Positions 52,991 to 61,901 of a DNA stretch of 64,000 nucleotides are shown piece after piece (positions within the stretch are counted from its first letter, which is position 1; each line of letters starts with the position of its first letter). The notes below the pieces were generated by a model. It was not told where the DNA came from, made no database searches, and saw only the letters and a program-made list of their open reading frames with translations. The position numbers and the translations under genes were made by a program. Source of the stretch: an uncultured Woeseiaceae bacterium (GTDB lineage Bacteria; Pseudomonadota; Gammaproteobacteria; Steroidobacterales; Woeseiaceae); NCBI GenBank assembly GCA_902510755.1, contig CABXCS010000002.1, positions 50,360 through 114,359 of the forward strand, read 5' to 3'.

Positions 52991-54730
52991 ATGAAGAAAG
53001 ATTATAGATGTATTTATCTGATATTAAATTTTTTAATAATAGCGTGCTCACCTCAGGATCAAATCAAACAAGAAGCTGATCTCATTCTAACTAATGCTCG
53101 TGTTTATACAATGCAATGGCAAGAGCCCAGTATAGAAGGTGAGCTATCGCCAGAGGCTCCTAATAATGAAGGTTGGCGCCCTGATGCTGAAGCAATTGTT
53201 ATACAAAATAATTTGATTACTTATGTTGGAAAAACTCGAGAAGCATTAAATTATCAGAGTGATGAAACTCGAATAATTGATCTTGCTGGGGCAACTATTG
53301 TACCTGGATTAGTTGATTCGCATACCCATATCTTTGGTGTAGGAGCTGCATTAGAACGGGTAAATCTTATAGGTGTCCTAACGGAAGAAGAGTTGGTTGA
53401 AAGAGTTCTACAGCGCGCAAAAACCACCCCTAAGGGCAGTTGGATTATTGGGCGAGGCTGGGATGAGGGGGCCTGGGCAAATAGATATCCAGATAAAAAT
53501 TTATTGAGTAATCTTATTCCAGATCACCCCGTATTTTTATCTAGTCTACATAGTTTTGCTGGACTGGTTAATCAGAAAGCACTGGATATCGTTGGTGTTA
53601 CATCCAATACTAAGGTTCCGGTTGGTGGTGAAATAAGGCTGGGCCCTGATGGTGAACCAAATGGTTTATTTCTAAATCGAGCAGTGCCGGTTATTAGAGA
53701 TGCTATTCCGGCACCCTCCAATAAAGCAATGAAAGCACGTGCACTGGCTGGTTTAAACCAAATGGCTAAGGATGGCTTTGTGGCCGTCCATGATGCAGGG
53801 CTCAATAGTTCTATGATGTTGGCACTCGAGCAACTAGAGGCAGAAAATTTACTGCCAATAAAAGTATATGCAATGTTATCTCTTAGGGATGAAGACTTAA
53901 TGGAGAAATGGATTGGAATAGGGCCTGATAAGGATCTTGATAGCATGCTCGTGACTAGATCAGTGAAGGCTTATTATGATGGAGCACTGGGATCAAGAGG
54001 GGCAAGGTTATTATTTGACTATTCGGACCAACCAGGGCATCGAGGTATCAGTGGTGATGGTTATGGGTTTAATGAGAAATTAATGTCTAGGGCTATGAAA
54101 GAAGGGTTTCAAGTTGCAATTCATGCAATTGGCGATGCCGGTAATCGTGAAGCTATTGATATACTGGAAAAGATTTTTAATGAAGATCCATCCACTAGAT
54201 CAAATCGACATAGAATTGAGCATGCTCAGATCCTTCATCCTGATGACATGCCTCGCTTAAATCAGTTAGGTATCATTGCATCTATGGAGCCTGCTCATGC
54301 TGTAGAAGATAAGACTTGGGCTGAAGAACGTCTAGGTTCTGATAGAATTAAGGGTGCGTATGCTTGGCGTTCCATCAGAAGAAGTGGCGCACGGTTAACA
54401 TTTAATTCTGATAATCCAGGTTCAGACCATAATATATTTTATGGGCTTCACTCAGCTATTACTAGACAAGATAAAAGTGCGCAACCCGAGGGTGGTTGGT
54501 TTAAAGAGCAATCAGTTAATATTGATGAGGCAATAAGAGCTTACACATCTTGGTCAGCTTACGCGAGTTTTCGAGAGGGGTTAACTGGTGTAATTGAAGA
54601 AGGGAAATGGGCAGATCTGAGTATCATGAATGTCGATCCGTTTATGATTTCTGATGATAGTCCTATAGATTTGTTAGATGGTGAAATTCTTATGACCATT
54701 GTCAATGGGATAATAGTTTATGAAAAATAG
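52991..54730 (+). CDS. amidohydrolase (YtcJ-like), lipoprotein
   Basis: A 579-residue exported hydrolase of the amidohydrolase superfamily. I start at ATG 52991 because GGAGTG lies 6 bases upstream and it gives a lipoprotein signal with the Cys in LIIACSPQ (about residue 18); an upstream in-frame ATG at 52958 would add eleven residues. The metal-site motif VPGLVDSHTHIFG is at about residue 106, and later His and Asp sites are in FQVAIHAIGDAGNREA, HRIEHAQILHP and TFNSDNPGSDHN. YtcJ-like enzymes hydrolyse amides or related bonds with unknown natural substrates. It is followed 20 bp later by a cupin lipoprotein. Confidence 0.88.
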   Translation: MKKDYRCIYLILNFLIIACSPQDQIKQEADLILTNARVYTMQWQEPSIEGELSPEAPNNEGWRPDAEAIVIQNNLITYVGKTREALNYQSDETRIIDLAGATIVPGLVDSHTHIFGVGAALERVNLIGVLTEEELVERVLQRAKTTPKGSWIIGRGWDEGAWANRYPDKNLLSNLIPDHPVFLSSLHSFAGLVNQKALDIVGVTSNTKVPVGGEIRLGPDGEPNGLFLNRAVPVIRDAIPAPSNKAMKARALAGLNQMAKDGFVAVHDAGLNSSMMLALEQLEAENLLPIKVYAMLSLRDEDLMEKWIGIGPDKDLDSMLVTRSVKAYYDGALGSRGARLLFDYSDQPGHRGISGDGYGFNEKLMSRAMKEGFQVAIHAIGDAGNREAIDILEKIFNEDPSTRSNRHRIEHAQILHPDDMPRLNQLGIIASMEPAHAVEDKTWAEERLGSDRIKGAYAWRSIRRSGARLTFNSDNPGSDHNIFYGLHSAITRQDKSAQPEGGWFKEQSVNIDEAIRAYTSWSAYASFREGLTGVIEEGKWADLSIMNVDPFMISDDSPIDLLDGEILMTIVNGIIVYEK

Positions 54731-54750
54731 AGACTAGAGGAATTAAGGCA

Positions 54751-55245
54751 ATGAAGTCATTCCATTTATTGATGAAGGTATTATCGATCTGTTTGGTATG
54801 TCTTATGATAGATGCATGCTCAAAATCCAACCATCTAGATATTGCTAAATCACCAGCATATGAATATCAATCATCTGGAATCAGGCAATTTGAATGGGAT
54901 GATACACATGAGATTGGTTGGATTAAAACTCTGCTTGAGGAAGCTAGTATCGAATCTTCAAATACAGAAATAGCCGAAATATATTTTCCACCTGGATATC
55001 AAGATATAGCCCATATGCATGAGTTGGAGTTGCTTTATGTTCTTGAAGGGAGGCTTGACCATATCGTGAATGGAGTTTCACATATTTTACATCCAGGTAT
55101 GTTAGGAATCGTTAAAAGTCCCGATTTAGTGGTACATCGAGCTGACTCTGAGAAGGGAGTTAGAGTTCTCGCGATATGGCCATATGGAAAAGAGATACAG
55201 AAATTCGAAGAAGAGGAGCTTCGAGAACTTTCTTTTAATAAGTAA
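54751..55245 (+). CDS. cupin-domain lipoprotein
   Basis: A 164-residue protein with a lipobox Cys near residue 23 (MIDAC). The cupin fold is seen from about residue 65: IYFPPGYQDIAHMHELELLYVLEGRLDHIV (metal-binding His-x-His-type site with HMHELE) and LHPGMLGIVKSPDLVVHRADSEKGVRVLAIW. The second motif has a His. A metal-bound small enzyme or binding protein at the envelope; the substrate is unknown. Directly after the YtcJ-like lipoprotein gene, in a likely operon. Confidence 0.78.
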   Translation: MKSFHLLMKVLSICLVCLMIDACSKSNHLDIAKSPAYEYQSSGIRQFEWDDTHEIGWIKTLLEEASIESSNTEIAEIYFPPGYQDIAHMHELELLYVLEGRLDHIVNGVSHILHPGMLGIVKSPDLVVHRADSEKGVRVLAIWPYGKEIQKFEEEELRELSFNK

Positions 55246-55300
55246 TATATAAGACAATAAATCATTTTCGAAAATAGCAATTCTTTAGCGTGATCATATT

Positions 55301-56653
55301 TTGAATCAAGGAAAATTATCAAGAATTATTAACTTTAGAGAGGTTTTGGCACTCTCTTTTGGGGCAATGATTGGATGGGGCTGGGTGGTAATGTCTGGTT
55401 TTTGGGTAGTGAGTGCCGGAAGTGTCGGTGCCGTAATTGCCTTTTTGGTTGGTGGTGGAATAATCCTTTTAGTGGGATTAACTTATGCAGAATTGGCATC
55501 AGCAATGCCGGTTGCAGGCGGGGAGCATGTTTATTCAAAGAGAGCTATGGGATCAACCATCTCTTTTATTTGTACTTGGTCAATTTTATTTGGTTATGTT
55601 TCGGTGATTTCTTTTGAAGCCGTTGCTCTGCCTACAGTTCTAGAGTATTTATTTCCTAATCTTAATCATGGCTACTTATGGACAATTTTAGATTGGGATG
55701 TTCATTTTACTTGGGTAATTATCGGTATAATTGGAGCATTATTGGTTACCTTAATTAATGTCTTTGGGGTTAAAGCAGCCGCTAAATTGCAATTATTGGT
55801 TACAAGCATGATTTTAATTAGCGGCTTTGTTTTGTTTTTTGGTGCTGCTAAAAATGGGCAACTAACAAATATACAACCTCTCATCAGTAATCAAATGTCA
55901 GGTTTCTTATCAGTGTTAGTTATGGTGCCTTTCATGTTTGTGGGATTTGATGTTATTCCTCAAGCAGCACAGGAGATTAATATCCCATTTAAGAAGATAG
56001 GTCAGACAATTATGATATCGATAGTAATGGCAATTCTCTGGTATGTTTTGATTATTTTAGCTGTTTCTTTAGGAATTAATCAGCAAGCAATAAGTAATTC
56101 AGAATTACCAGCTGCAGATGCTGCTAAGTTATTATTTAGCTCAAATGTAATGGGGAACTTAATAGTTCTTGCGGGTATAGGAGGATTGTTGACCAGTTGG
56201 AATGCATTTTTAATTGGTGGTAGTCGAGCTATATTTGCAATGTCAGAAATGGGTCAATTACCAAAATTTTTAAGTGATCTACATCCAAGATATAACACAC
56301 CTTATAAGGCCATATTATTAATTGGTTCGCTTTCAATGATTGCTCCTTTTTTTGGGAGACCTGCTTTATTGTGGCTTGTAAATGCTGGTGGCCTTGGTAT
56401 AAGTTTGGCTTATATTTTGGTAACGTTATCTTTTTTAGTATTGCGATATCGTGAACCCAATATGAACAGACCATTTAAAGTTCGTTATTGGCGTGTAGTT
56501 GGTTTTGTTGCATTTTTTTTATCATTGGGTTTAGCTAGGTTATATTTTCCTGGTAGTCCGGCAGCTTTATTATGGCCATATGAATGGTCTATTATCTTTA
56601 TTTGGATTATTTTAGGCCTAATCTTTTCATGGCAATCCAATAGGATAAATTAA
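55301..56653 (+). CDS. APC family amino acid/amine permease
   Basis: A 450-residue carrier with about 12 helices. Typical APC features: LALSFGAMIGWGWVVMSGFW (helix 1 with the re-entrant Gly motif), GLTYAELASAMPVAGGEHVY, FMFVGFDVIPQAAQEIN (helix 6 region) and the NAGGLGISLAYILVTLSFLVL helix 10-11 part. The start is TTG 55301, close to an A-rich upstream stretch with no strong Shine-Dalgarno. The substrate may be an amino acid or amine taken in with H+ or Na+. It is followed 16 bp later by an enoyl-CoA hydratase family gene. Confidence 0.87.
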   Translation: MNQGKLSRIINFREVLALSFGAMIGWGWVVMSGFWVVSAGSVGAVIAFLVGGGIILLVGLTYAELASAMPVAGGEHVYSKRAMGSTISFICTWSILFGYVSVISFEAVALPTVLEYLFPNLNHGYLWTILDWDVHFTWVIIGIIGALLVTLINVFGVKAAAKLQLLVTSMILISGFVLFFGAAKNGQLTNIQPLISNQMSGFLSVLVMVPFMFVGFDVIPQAAQEINIPFKKIGQTIMISIVMAILWYVLIILAVSLGINQQAISNSELPAADAAKLLFSSNVMGNLIVLAGIGGLLTSWNAFLIGGSRAIFAMSEMGQLPKFLSDLHPRYNTPYKAILLIGSLSMIAPFFGRPALLWLVNAGGLGISLAYILVTLSFLVLRYREPNMNRPFKVRYWRVVGFVAFFLSLGLARLYFPGSPAALLWPYEWSIIFIWIILGLIFSWQSNRIN

Positions 56654-56669
56654 TTTAAAAAATATAAAT

Positions 56670-57482
56670 ATGAATTTAGATAAATCAAAAAATATTTTAA
56701 CTGAAAAGATAGATTCTAATATTCTAAGGCTTAAGCTTGATGATCCTCAGCGAAGGAATGCGCTTTCCTCTCAAATGATAGCTCGGATGATATCTGCTTT
56801 AGAGAGAGCAGAAATTAATAAGGAAGTGAAAGTAATTATAATCGCTGCGACAAATCCAGTATTTTGTGCGGGTCATGATCTAAAAGAGATGACAGCTGCA
56901 AGAAATAAATCGGATAATGGACAGGCATTTTTTCAACAATTATTTGATGATTGTTCTCGACTAATGCAAATGATCACTAATCATTCTAAACCAATAATAG
57001 CTGAAGTTTCTGGTGTTGCTACTGCGGCGGGTTGCCAATTGGTAGCAAGTTGTGATCTTGCAGTTGCTTCAGAAAAAGCAACTTTCGCAACTCCTGGAGT
57101 TCATATTGGACTATTTTGCTCTACCCCAATGGTCGCACTTTCTAGAAATATTTCAAATAAACATGCTATGGAAATGTTATTGACTGGTGAAATGGTGGAT
57201 GCCAAAAAAGCAGAGAGTATTGGTTTAATAAATAAAGTTACCAGTGAGTCTAACTTAAAAAAACAGACTCAAAATTTAGCCAATTTGATTGCAGGCAAAC
57301 CTACGTTGACAGTTTCGATTGGTAAAAAAACATTTTATGAGCAAAAGAACCTAAGTCTTAATGATGCTTATGCTCTTTGTTCTAAAGTTATGACCATGAA
57401 TATGCTGAAAAAAGAAGCGAAAGAAGGCATTGAGGCTTTCTTAGATAAACGTGAACCTAATTGGGATTTAGAGAACGATTAA
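56670..57482 (+). CDS. enoyl-CoA hydratase/isomerase family protein (ECHDC3-like)
   Basis: A 270-residue crotonase-fold protein. Oxyanion-hole segments: CAGHDLKEMTAARN (about 69-82) and SGVATAAGCQLVASCDLAVAS (split at GCQLV, about 111-131). FATPGVHIGLFCSTPMVALSRN is the marker of the ECHDC3-like subgroup, which lacks the normal second catalytic Glu pair of hydratases; the reaction is uncertain. KHAMEMLLTGEMVDAKKA and AGLI-type endings are normal. It is likely co-transcribed with the permease before it. Confidence 0.87.
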   Translation: MNLDKSKNILTEKIDSNILRLKLDDPQRRNALSSQMIARMISALERAEINKEVKVIIIAATNPVFCAGHDLKEMTAARNKSDNGQAFFQQLFDDCSRLMQMITNHSKPIIAEVSGVATAAGCQLVASCDLAVASEKATFATPGVHIGLFCSTPMVALSRNISNKHAMEMLLTGEMVDAKKAESIGLINKVTSESNLKKQTQNLANLIAGKPTLTVSIGKKTFYEQKNLSLNDAYALCSKVMTMNMLKKEAKEGIEAFLDKREPNWDLEND

Positions 57483-57583
57483 ATGCATTGGCTTAAAGTG
57501 TATGATTGTACTCAGAAGGTTGATTTTGAGAAACATGATATAATTTTTTATTGACTGAGCTAAACGAATAATAGGAAATATAA

Positions 57584-58324
57584 TTGAAAAATATCGTACG
57601 ATATAGCATCCCAAATATATTCACGGCAGCGAGCCTGTTATTGGGTTTTGCCGCAATAATTACCAGTCAGCTTGGAAATATTGAGCAAGCTGCATGGATG
57701 ATTGTCTGGTGTGGCATTCTCGATGTGATGGATGGATTGGCTGCAAGAATGTTAAATGCTACCTCACCATTTGGTGCAGAATTTGATTCGATGGCTGATC
57801 TTGTCTCTTTTGGAGTAGCGCCAGCGTTCCTAATGCTAAATACAGTCATGTACCTCAGTGATTTAAACCGCTATTCAATTGAATTCTGGATTCTGGCGAC
57901 ATCTGTAAGTATCTTTGTTCTTGCAGGAGCATTGAGATTAGCTCGATATAACCTAACTTCTGATAAACCTATGAAGGGATGGTTTTCAGGGATACCAATT
58001 ACAGCTGCTGGAGCAGGCCTAACCGCTACTGCCGCTCTATTATTATTGAGATACGAGGCCCATTTTAGTGTTGAGCAAATTAATCTTTATGTACCAATAT
58101 TTATGTTAGTCATGACTATAGGCATGGTTTCCACATTTAAATTTCCAAAAATGATGAAGCGAGATGGTTTTTATATAAATTTATTTCAAGCTACTAATTT
58201 TATAGTCTCATGCTATTGCGCTATCACACGAAGTTATCCAGAGTTTCTATTCTTCATGGGTATGTTTCTTCTGGTTGCAGGCACTATTGCTGGGCGTTAT
58301 GCCTCACATGAGAGTCAAAATTAA
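57584..58324 (+). CDS. pssA: CDP-diacylglycerol-serine O-phosphatidyltransferase
   Basis: A 246-residue membrane enzyme of the CDP-alcohol phosphatidyltransferase family, making phosphatidylserine from CDP-diacylglycerol and serine on the inner membrane. The catalytic signature is complete: GILDVMDGLAARML with SPFGAEFDSMADLVSFGVAPAF (D-x2-D-G-x2-A-R-x8-G-x3-D-x3-D, about residues 46-72). About seven helices. Start TTG 57584 is preceded by AGGAAA; a TATAAT-like element at 57539-57544 may be its promoter. It overlaps into the next gene's region by a 2-bp gap. The class is the bacterial PssA type with membrane segments, not the E. coli phospholipase D-like type. Confidence 0.93.
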   Translation: MKNIVRYSIPNIFTAASLLLGFAAIITSQLGNIEQAAWMIVWCGILDVMDGLAARMLNATSPFGAEFDSMADLVSFGVAPAFLMLNTVMYLSDLNRYSIEFWILATSVSIFVLAGALRLARYNLTSDKPMKGWFSGIPITAAGAGLTATAALLLLRYEAHFSVEQINLYVPIFMLVMTIGMVSTFKFPKMMKRDGFYINLFQATNFIVSCYCAITRSYPEFLFFMGMFLLVAGTIAGRYASHESQN

Positions 58325-58326
58325 CA

Positions 58327-59628
58327 TTGGATATTGAGCAAAATAAATACACCTCTGATCAGATGATCAAGAGAAGAGAGAGGTTACTTGGTCCTGCATA
58401 TAGATTATTCTATGATCGCCCATTAAATATAGTACGTGGTGAAGGTGTTTGGCTTTTTGATTGTGATGGCAACCGCTATTTGGATATGTACAATAATGTT
58501 GCACATGTTGGCCATTGTCATCCACATGTAGTCCAGGCAATAAAAAAACAAGTAGGTATTCTAAATACCCATACTCGTTATTTGCATGATAATGTTCTGG
58601 ATTATGCTGAGAGGCTCCTTGATAAAATGCCAGACGATCTTGATGTGGCGATGTTTAGTTGTACTGGAACTGAGGCAAATGAACTTGCCCTTAGAGTAGC
58701 TAGAATTTATACAGAGGGTACCGGAATAATTGTGACTGAAGATGCTTATCATGGAAACTCTCATGCTATAGCAGAAATATCTACAGAAGATAACGAACCA
58801 GAAGATCGCTCTGATTATATCGTTACTGTTCCAGCTCCAGACACCTATCGAGGAATTTATCGCGAGAAGGATGCGGCAGATAAATATGCTGAGCACATTA
58901 AAGTAGCCATTAATTTATTAAAAGAAAGAAATATTAAAGTTGCTGCATTTATTATCGATACTATCGTCTCTAGTAGCGGTGTTGTGGGAGCGCCACCAGG
59001 TTATTTAAGAAAAGCCGCAGAGATAATTCGTGAAGCTGGTGGATTATTCATTGCTGATGAAGTGCAACCAGGTTTTGGCAGAACTGGTAAAAATTTTTGG
59101 GGTTTTGAGAGTGATAACTTCGTTCCTGATATTGTTACTTTAGGGAAGCCAATGGGTAATGGTCATCCAATAGCAGCAACTATTATACAAAGAGATATCA
59201 TCGAGAAATTTTCAAAAAAAACAGGATATTTTAATACTTTTGGAGGTAATCCAGTATCTTGTGCAGCGGCAATGGCTGTTCTTGATGTAATTGAGAATGA
59301 AGATCTACAGAAGAATGCATTAGATGTAGGTGCTTACTTAAAATCAGGAATAAAAAAAATTGCGAAAAAATACTCACTCATCGGTAATGTGCGAGGGAAT
59401 GGATTTTTCTTAGCAATTGAAATGATGGATGATAGAACGGATATTCCTGCAACTGAAAAAGCTTCTGAAATTGTCCAAAGACTTAAGAATTTTGGAATTT
59501 TAACAAATACGATAGGGCCTGATGAAAATATATTAAAACTGAGACCTCCAATGATCTTTACAAGAGAGAATGCTGATTTTTTCTTGATGGGTTTGGATAA
59601 AGTTTTGCAAGAAGTAAGATATGATTAA
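58327..59628 (+). CDS. class III aminotransferase (AGXT2/ethanolamine-phosphate lyase-like)
   Basis: A 433-residue PLP enzyme. It has RRERLLGPAYRLFYDRPLNI, GVWLFDCDGNRYLDMYNNVAHVGH, FSCTGTEANELALRVAR (phosphate site), DEVQPGFGRTGKNFWGFE and the Schiff-base Lys in VTLGKPMGNGHPI (about residue 275). These resemble the AGXT2 and ethanolamine-phosphate phospho-lyase branch. The position directly behind pssA (2 bp, possibly coupled) hints at a link to phosphoethanolamine or serine metabolism, but this is inference. Start TTG 58327. Confidence 0.85.
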   Translation: MDIEQNKYTSDQMIKRRERLLGPAYRLFYDRPLNIVRGEGVWLFDCDGNRYLDMYNNVAHVGHCHPHVVQAIKKQVGILNTHTRYLHDNVLDYAERLLDKMPDDLDVAMFSCTGTEANELALRVARIYTEGTGIIVTEDAYHGNSHAIAEISTEDNEPEDRSDYIVTVPAPDTYRGIYREKDAADKYAEHIKVAINLLKERNIKVAAFIIDTIVSSSGVVGAPPGYLRKAAEIIREAGGLFIADEVQPGFGRTGKNFWGFESDNFVPDIVTLGKPMGNGHPIAATIIQRDIIEKFSKKTGYFNTFGGNPVSCAAAMAVLDVIENEDLQKNALDVGAYLKSGIKKIAKKYSLIGNVRGNGFFLAIEMMDDRTDIPATEKASEIVQRLKNFGILTNTIGPDENILKLRPPMIFTRENADFFLMGLDKVLQEVRYD

Positions 59629-59668
59629 ATTAGTAGGATTTAAATAAGATTATCAAAGGGTAGATGTT

Positions 59669-59800
59669 ATGTTTGGATTACCAATAGAAACATTTATTTG
59701 GGTTTTTGGTTTTCCTGTGTTTTGGATTTTATATACGCTAATTTTTCTCTATCGAACTCGCTTCTGGCCATCCAAGCAGGATGATGAGGATTCATCATGA
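59669..59800 (+). CDS. 43-residue single-helix membrane protein, candidate symporter accessory subunit
   Basis: A small gene reading MFGLPIETFIWVFGFPVFW and on to a basic/acidic tail RTRFWPSKQDDEDSS: one long hydrophobic helix (about 6-29), then a charged cytosolic end. AAAGGG lies 8 bases before the ATG. Its TGA overlaps the ATG of the sodium:solute symporter in an ATGA, so translation is coupled. Small subunits or accessory proteins encoded just before SSS genes are a known pattern in this family (DUF3311/DUF4212 types); this one is smaller and I cannot place it in either. A short coding stretch could arise by chance, but the coupling and composition argue for a real gene. Confidence 0.72.
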   Translation: MFGLPIETFIWVFGFPVFWILYTLIFLYRTRFWPSKQDDEDSS

Positions 59801-61362
59801 ATGGTGTTGTGATTCTTTTCTTAATACTTTATTACATTGTTGTAATTGCAATTGGTTATTGGGCTTTGCGTAATGGTGGCAGTAAAGATTTGGAGGGTTA
59901 TTTATTAGGTGGGAGGAAAATTGGTCCAGCAACAACAGCCCTTACTCTTCAGACCACCTCAATGAGCGGGTATATGTTTCTTGGTGCAGGTGGCCTTGGA
60001 TATCTTCAAGGGTATTGGGCTTTATGGTATGCCTTGGGTGATATAGGAGGAGGAATATTAAACTTTTCCATTATTGGAAGGCGAATGAGGAAGTTTTCCC
60101 AGTTGTCGGGAGCTCTTACCGCGATCGAGTATTTGGAAAGACGATATCCTTCGTCCATATTAAGGTTACTGTCTGCATCACTCACTCTATTTTTACTTGG
60201 TTTCTATGTGTTAGCACAATTTATTGCTGGCGGTAAAGGGATGGCCTTAGTAACTGGGATTCCATATCCAGCTGCTCTGGCAATCGCAGTTACAGTTATT
60301 GTCTTATATACATTTATGGGTGGTTATTTAGCAGTGGCATATACTGATTTTTTTCAAAGCCTAATAATGTTATTTGGAGTAATGTGGATCTTTATCGCTG
60401 TTTTATCACAATTAGGTGGATTTACATCTGCAAATAATGCGCTACATGCTTTCGATCCTACTTTGCTCTCTATGTGGGGTAAAGATTTAGGCTTCAAGGG
60501 ACAATGGGGTGTTGTTGCCGGTGCTATTTTAATTTTCTCTATTGGTCCGCTAGGATGGCCGCATCTTGTCACACGTCATATGGCTATGAAATCTCCATCG
60601 ACAGCAAGGCAGGCTGGAGGATGGGCAACTGCTTGGAATCTATTATTTGTTCCAACGCCATATTTAATTGGTATTTTTGGAGTTTTGATATTGCCAAGTA
60701 TTAGTGATCCTGAAATGGTAATCTTTCAGCTTGCTGGTGAATTACTCCCTTCTGCGGCAACTGGGCTGGTAATGGCTGCAATTATGGCAGCCATAATGTC
60801 GACAGCAGATTCATTGCTTCTTCAAACTGGTACGATTGCGTCTCGTGATTTGTATCAGAGGTTCATTGATTCAGAAGCATCTGAACAACAAATGGTTTGG
60901 GTTTCAAGAGGCTTGGTAATTTTAATCGCATTGATTGGTTATTTTGTAGCTCTTGTTGAACCTCCCTCTGTTTTTAATGTAGTAATATTTGCAACATCAG
61001 TCTTAGGAAGTGCTTTTTTACCCGCATATGTTTGTGCTGTTTGGTGGAAAAAAGCCAATACACCTGGTGCTCTCACATCCATAACAATAGGGGCTCTAGT
61101 GTCATTTTGTTGGGAATATTTTGATATTACGAGTATTACAACTGTAGCTCCAATGTTAGCAGGAATAGTTTCTTCGACCCTTACTATGATTGTTGTAAGT
61201 TTAATTACTCAATCGAGGTATCCAGTGCCAAATTACGTCAAAGATATGATAGAAGAATCCTCTAATATTAGGCTGATACCAAGAGATATGGAGCTTTTAC
61301 CAGATAACGCAATAGCCACCCAAGCCTGGGAGGTCAAAAAATATATGAGGTCAAATAAATGA
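59797..61362 (+). CDS. sodium:solute symporter (SSS family)
   Basis: A 521-residue, 13-helix carrier of the solute:sodium symporter family. Patterns seen: DLEGYLLGGRKIGPATTALTLQTTSMSGYMFLGAGG (split by family order; the second and third helices), GGYLAVAYTDFFQSLIMLFG (sodium site region), IMAAIMSTADSLLLQTGTIASRDLYQRF (the marker SSS helix 8 region) and VLGSAFLPAYVCAVWWKKANTPG. It imports an organic solute (proline, pantothenate, acetate or sugar-like) with Na+; the solute is not determined. It starts inside the small gene's stop and its own stop overlaps the next gene. Confidence 0.9.
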   Translation: MNGVVILFLILYYIVVIAIGYWALRNGGSKDLEGYLLGGRKIGPATTALTLQTTSMSGYMFLGAGGLGYLQGYWALWYALGDIGGGILNFSIIGRRMRKFSQLSGALTAIEYLERRYPSSILRLLSASLTLFLLGFYVLAQFIAGGKGMALVTGIPYPAALAIAVTVIVLYTFMGGYLAVAYTDFFQSLIMLFGVMWIFIAVLSQLGGFTSANNALHAFDPTLLSMWGKDLGFKGQWGVVAGAILIFSIGPLGWPHLVTRHMAMKSPSTARQAGGWATAWNLLFVPTPYLIGIFGVLILPSISDPEMVIFQLAGELLPSAATGLVMAAIMAAIMSTADSLLLQTGTIASRDLYQRFIDSEASEQQMVWVSRGLVILIALIGYFVALVEPPSVFNVVIFATSVLGSAFLPAYVCAVWWKKANTPGALTSITIGALVSFCWEYFDITSITTVAPMLAGIVSSTLTMIVVSLITQSRYPVPNYVKDMIEESSNIRLIPRDMELLPDNAIATQAWEVKKYMRSNK

Positions 61363-61868
61363 GTCAATATATTTCAATTCCTTTGATCAATGAGCATATT
61401 CAAAAAAAAGAGGCTCAAGATCTGGCAAAAAAAATTATAAATAGTGATGAGATAATTAGCATTAATCCCTTTTATTATCCTTATTATCATTACAATGTTA
61501 ATTGCAAGTTGCCATTTTTGTTTGGTGGAAAAAGAATAACAATTAATGCTTTGATAGATGCTTGCAGTGGACAAGGCTTAACTACTGATGAATTTGGATT
61601 AACCAAAGTTGTTATCCCTAAAGAAGAGATATTAGATATAAAGAAACAACAGGTTCACGCTGACATCGCACTAAAAAGTTTTATTGTAAATCACCTTCAA
61701 CGTAAATTTAGAGCATTTTTTGATTACAAAACAACTGTAGAAAATAGGAATGTAATCTATAAGTTATTTTGGATGATAGAATATGCAACTGAATCAGTTT
61801 TGATCGACTCTTTTACAGAAGATTTTGAGATCTTGGATATAAAAAAAAGCATGAAAAAAATAAAATAA
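61359..61868 (+). CDS. unknown soluble protein coupled to the symporter gene
   Basis: A 169-residue, apparently cytosolic protein with no signal or membrane segment. I do not recognise the family. Its sequence has an aromatic-rich N-part (ISINPFYYPYYHYNVN), a Cys pair (NCKLPFLF and DACSGQGL), then a charged C-half ending in KKSMKKIK. The ATG overlaps the symporter stop in ATGA, the third gene of a coupled set with the 43-residue protein and the symporter. A regulatory or partner role for the carrier is possible, but only the position supports it. The amidohydrolase gene follows 34 bp later. Confidence 0.7.
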   Translation: MSQYISIPLINEHIQKKEAQDLAKKIINSDEIISINPFYYPYYHYNVNCKLPFLFGGKRITINALIDACSGQGLTTDEFGLTKVVIPKEEILDIKKQQVHADIALKSFIVNHLQRKFRAFFDYKTTVENRNVIYKLFWMIEYATESVLIDSFTEDFEILDIKKSMKKIK

Positions 61869-61901
61869 TAGTTATGGTCATCGAGAATCATGGAGAATTA
61901 A

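Noticed and set aside
53572..53946. A 124-codon antisense ORF in the amidohydrolase lipoprotein
   Set aside because: It is a compositional shadow of the plus-strand gene without start signals.
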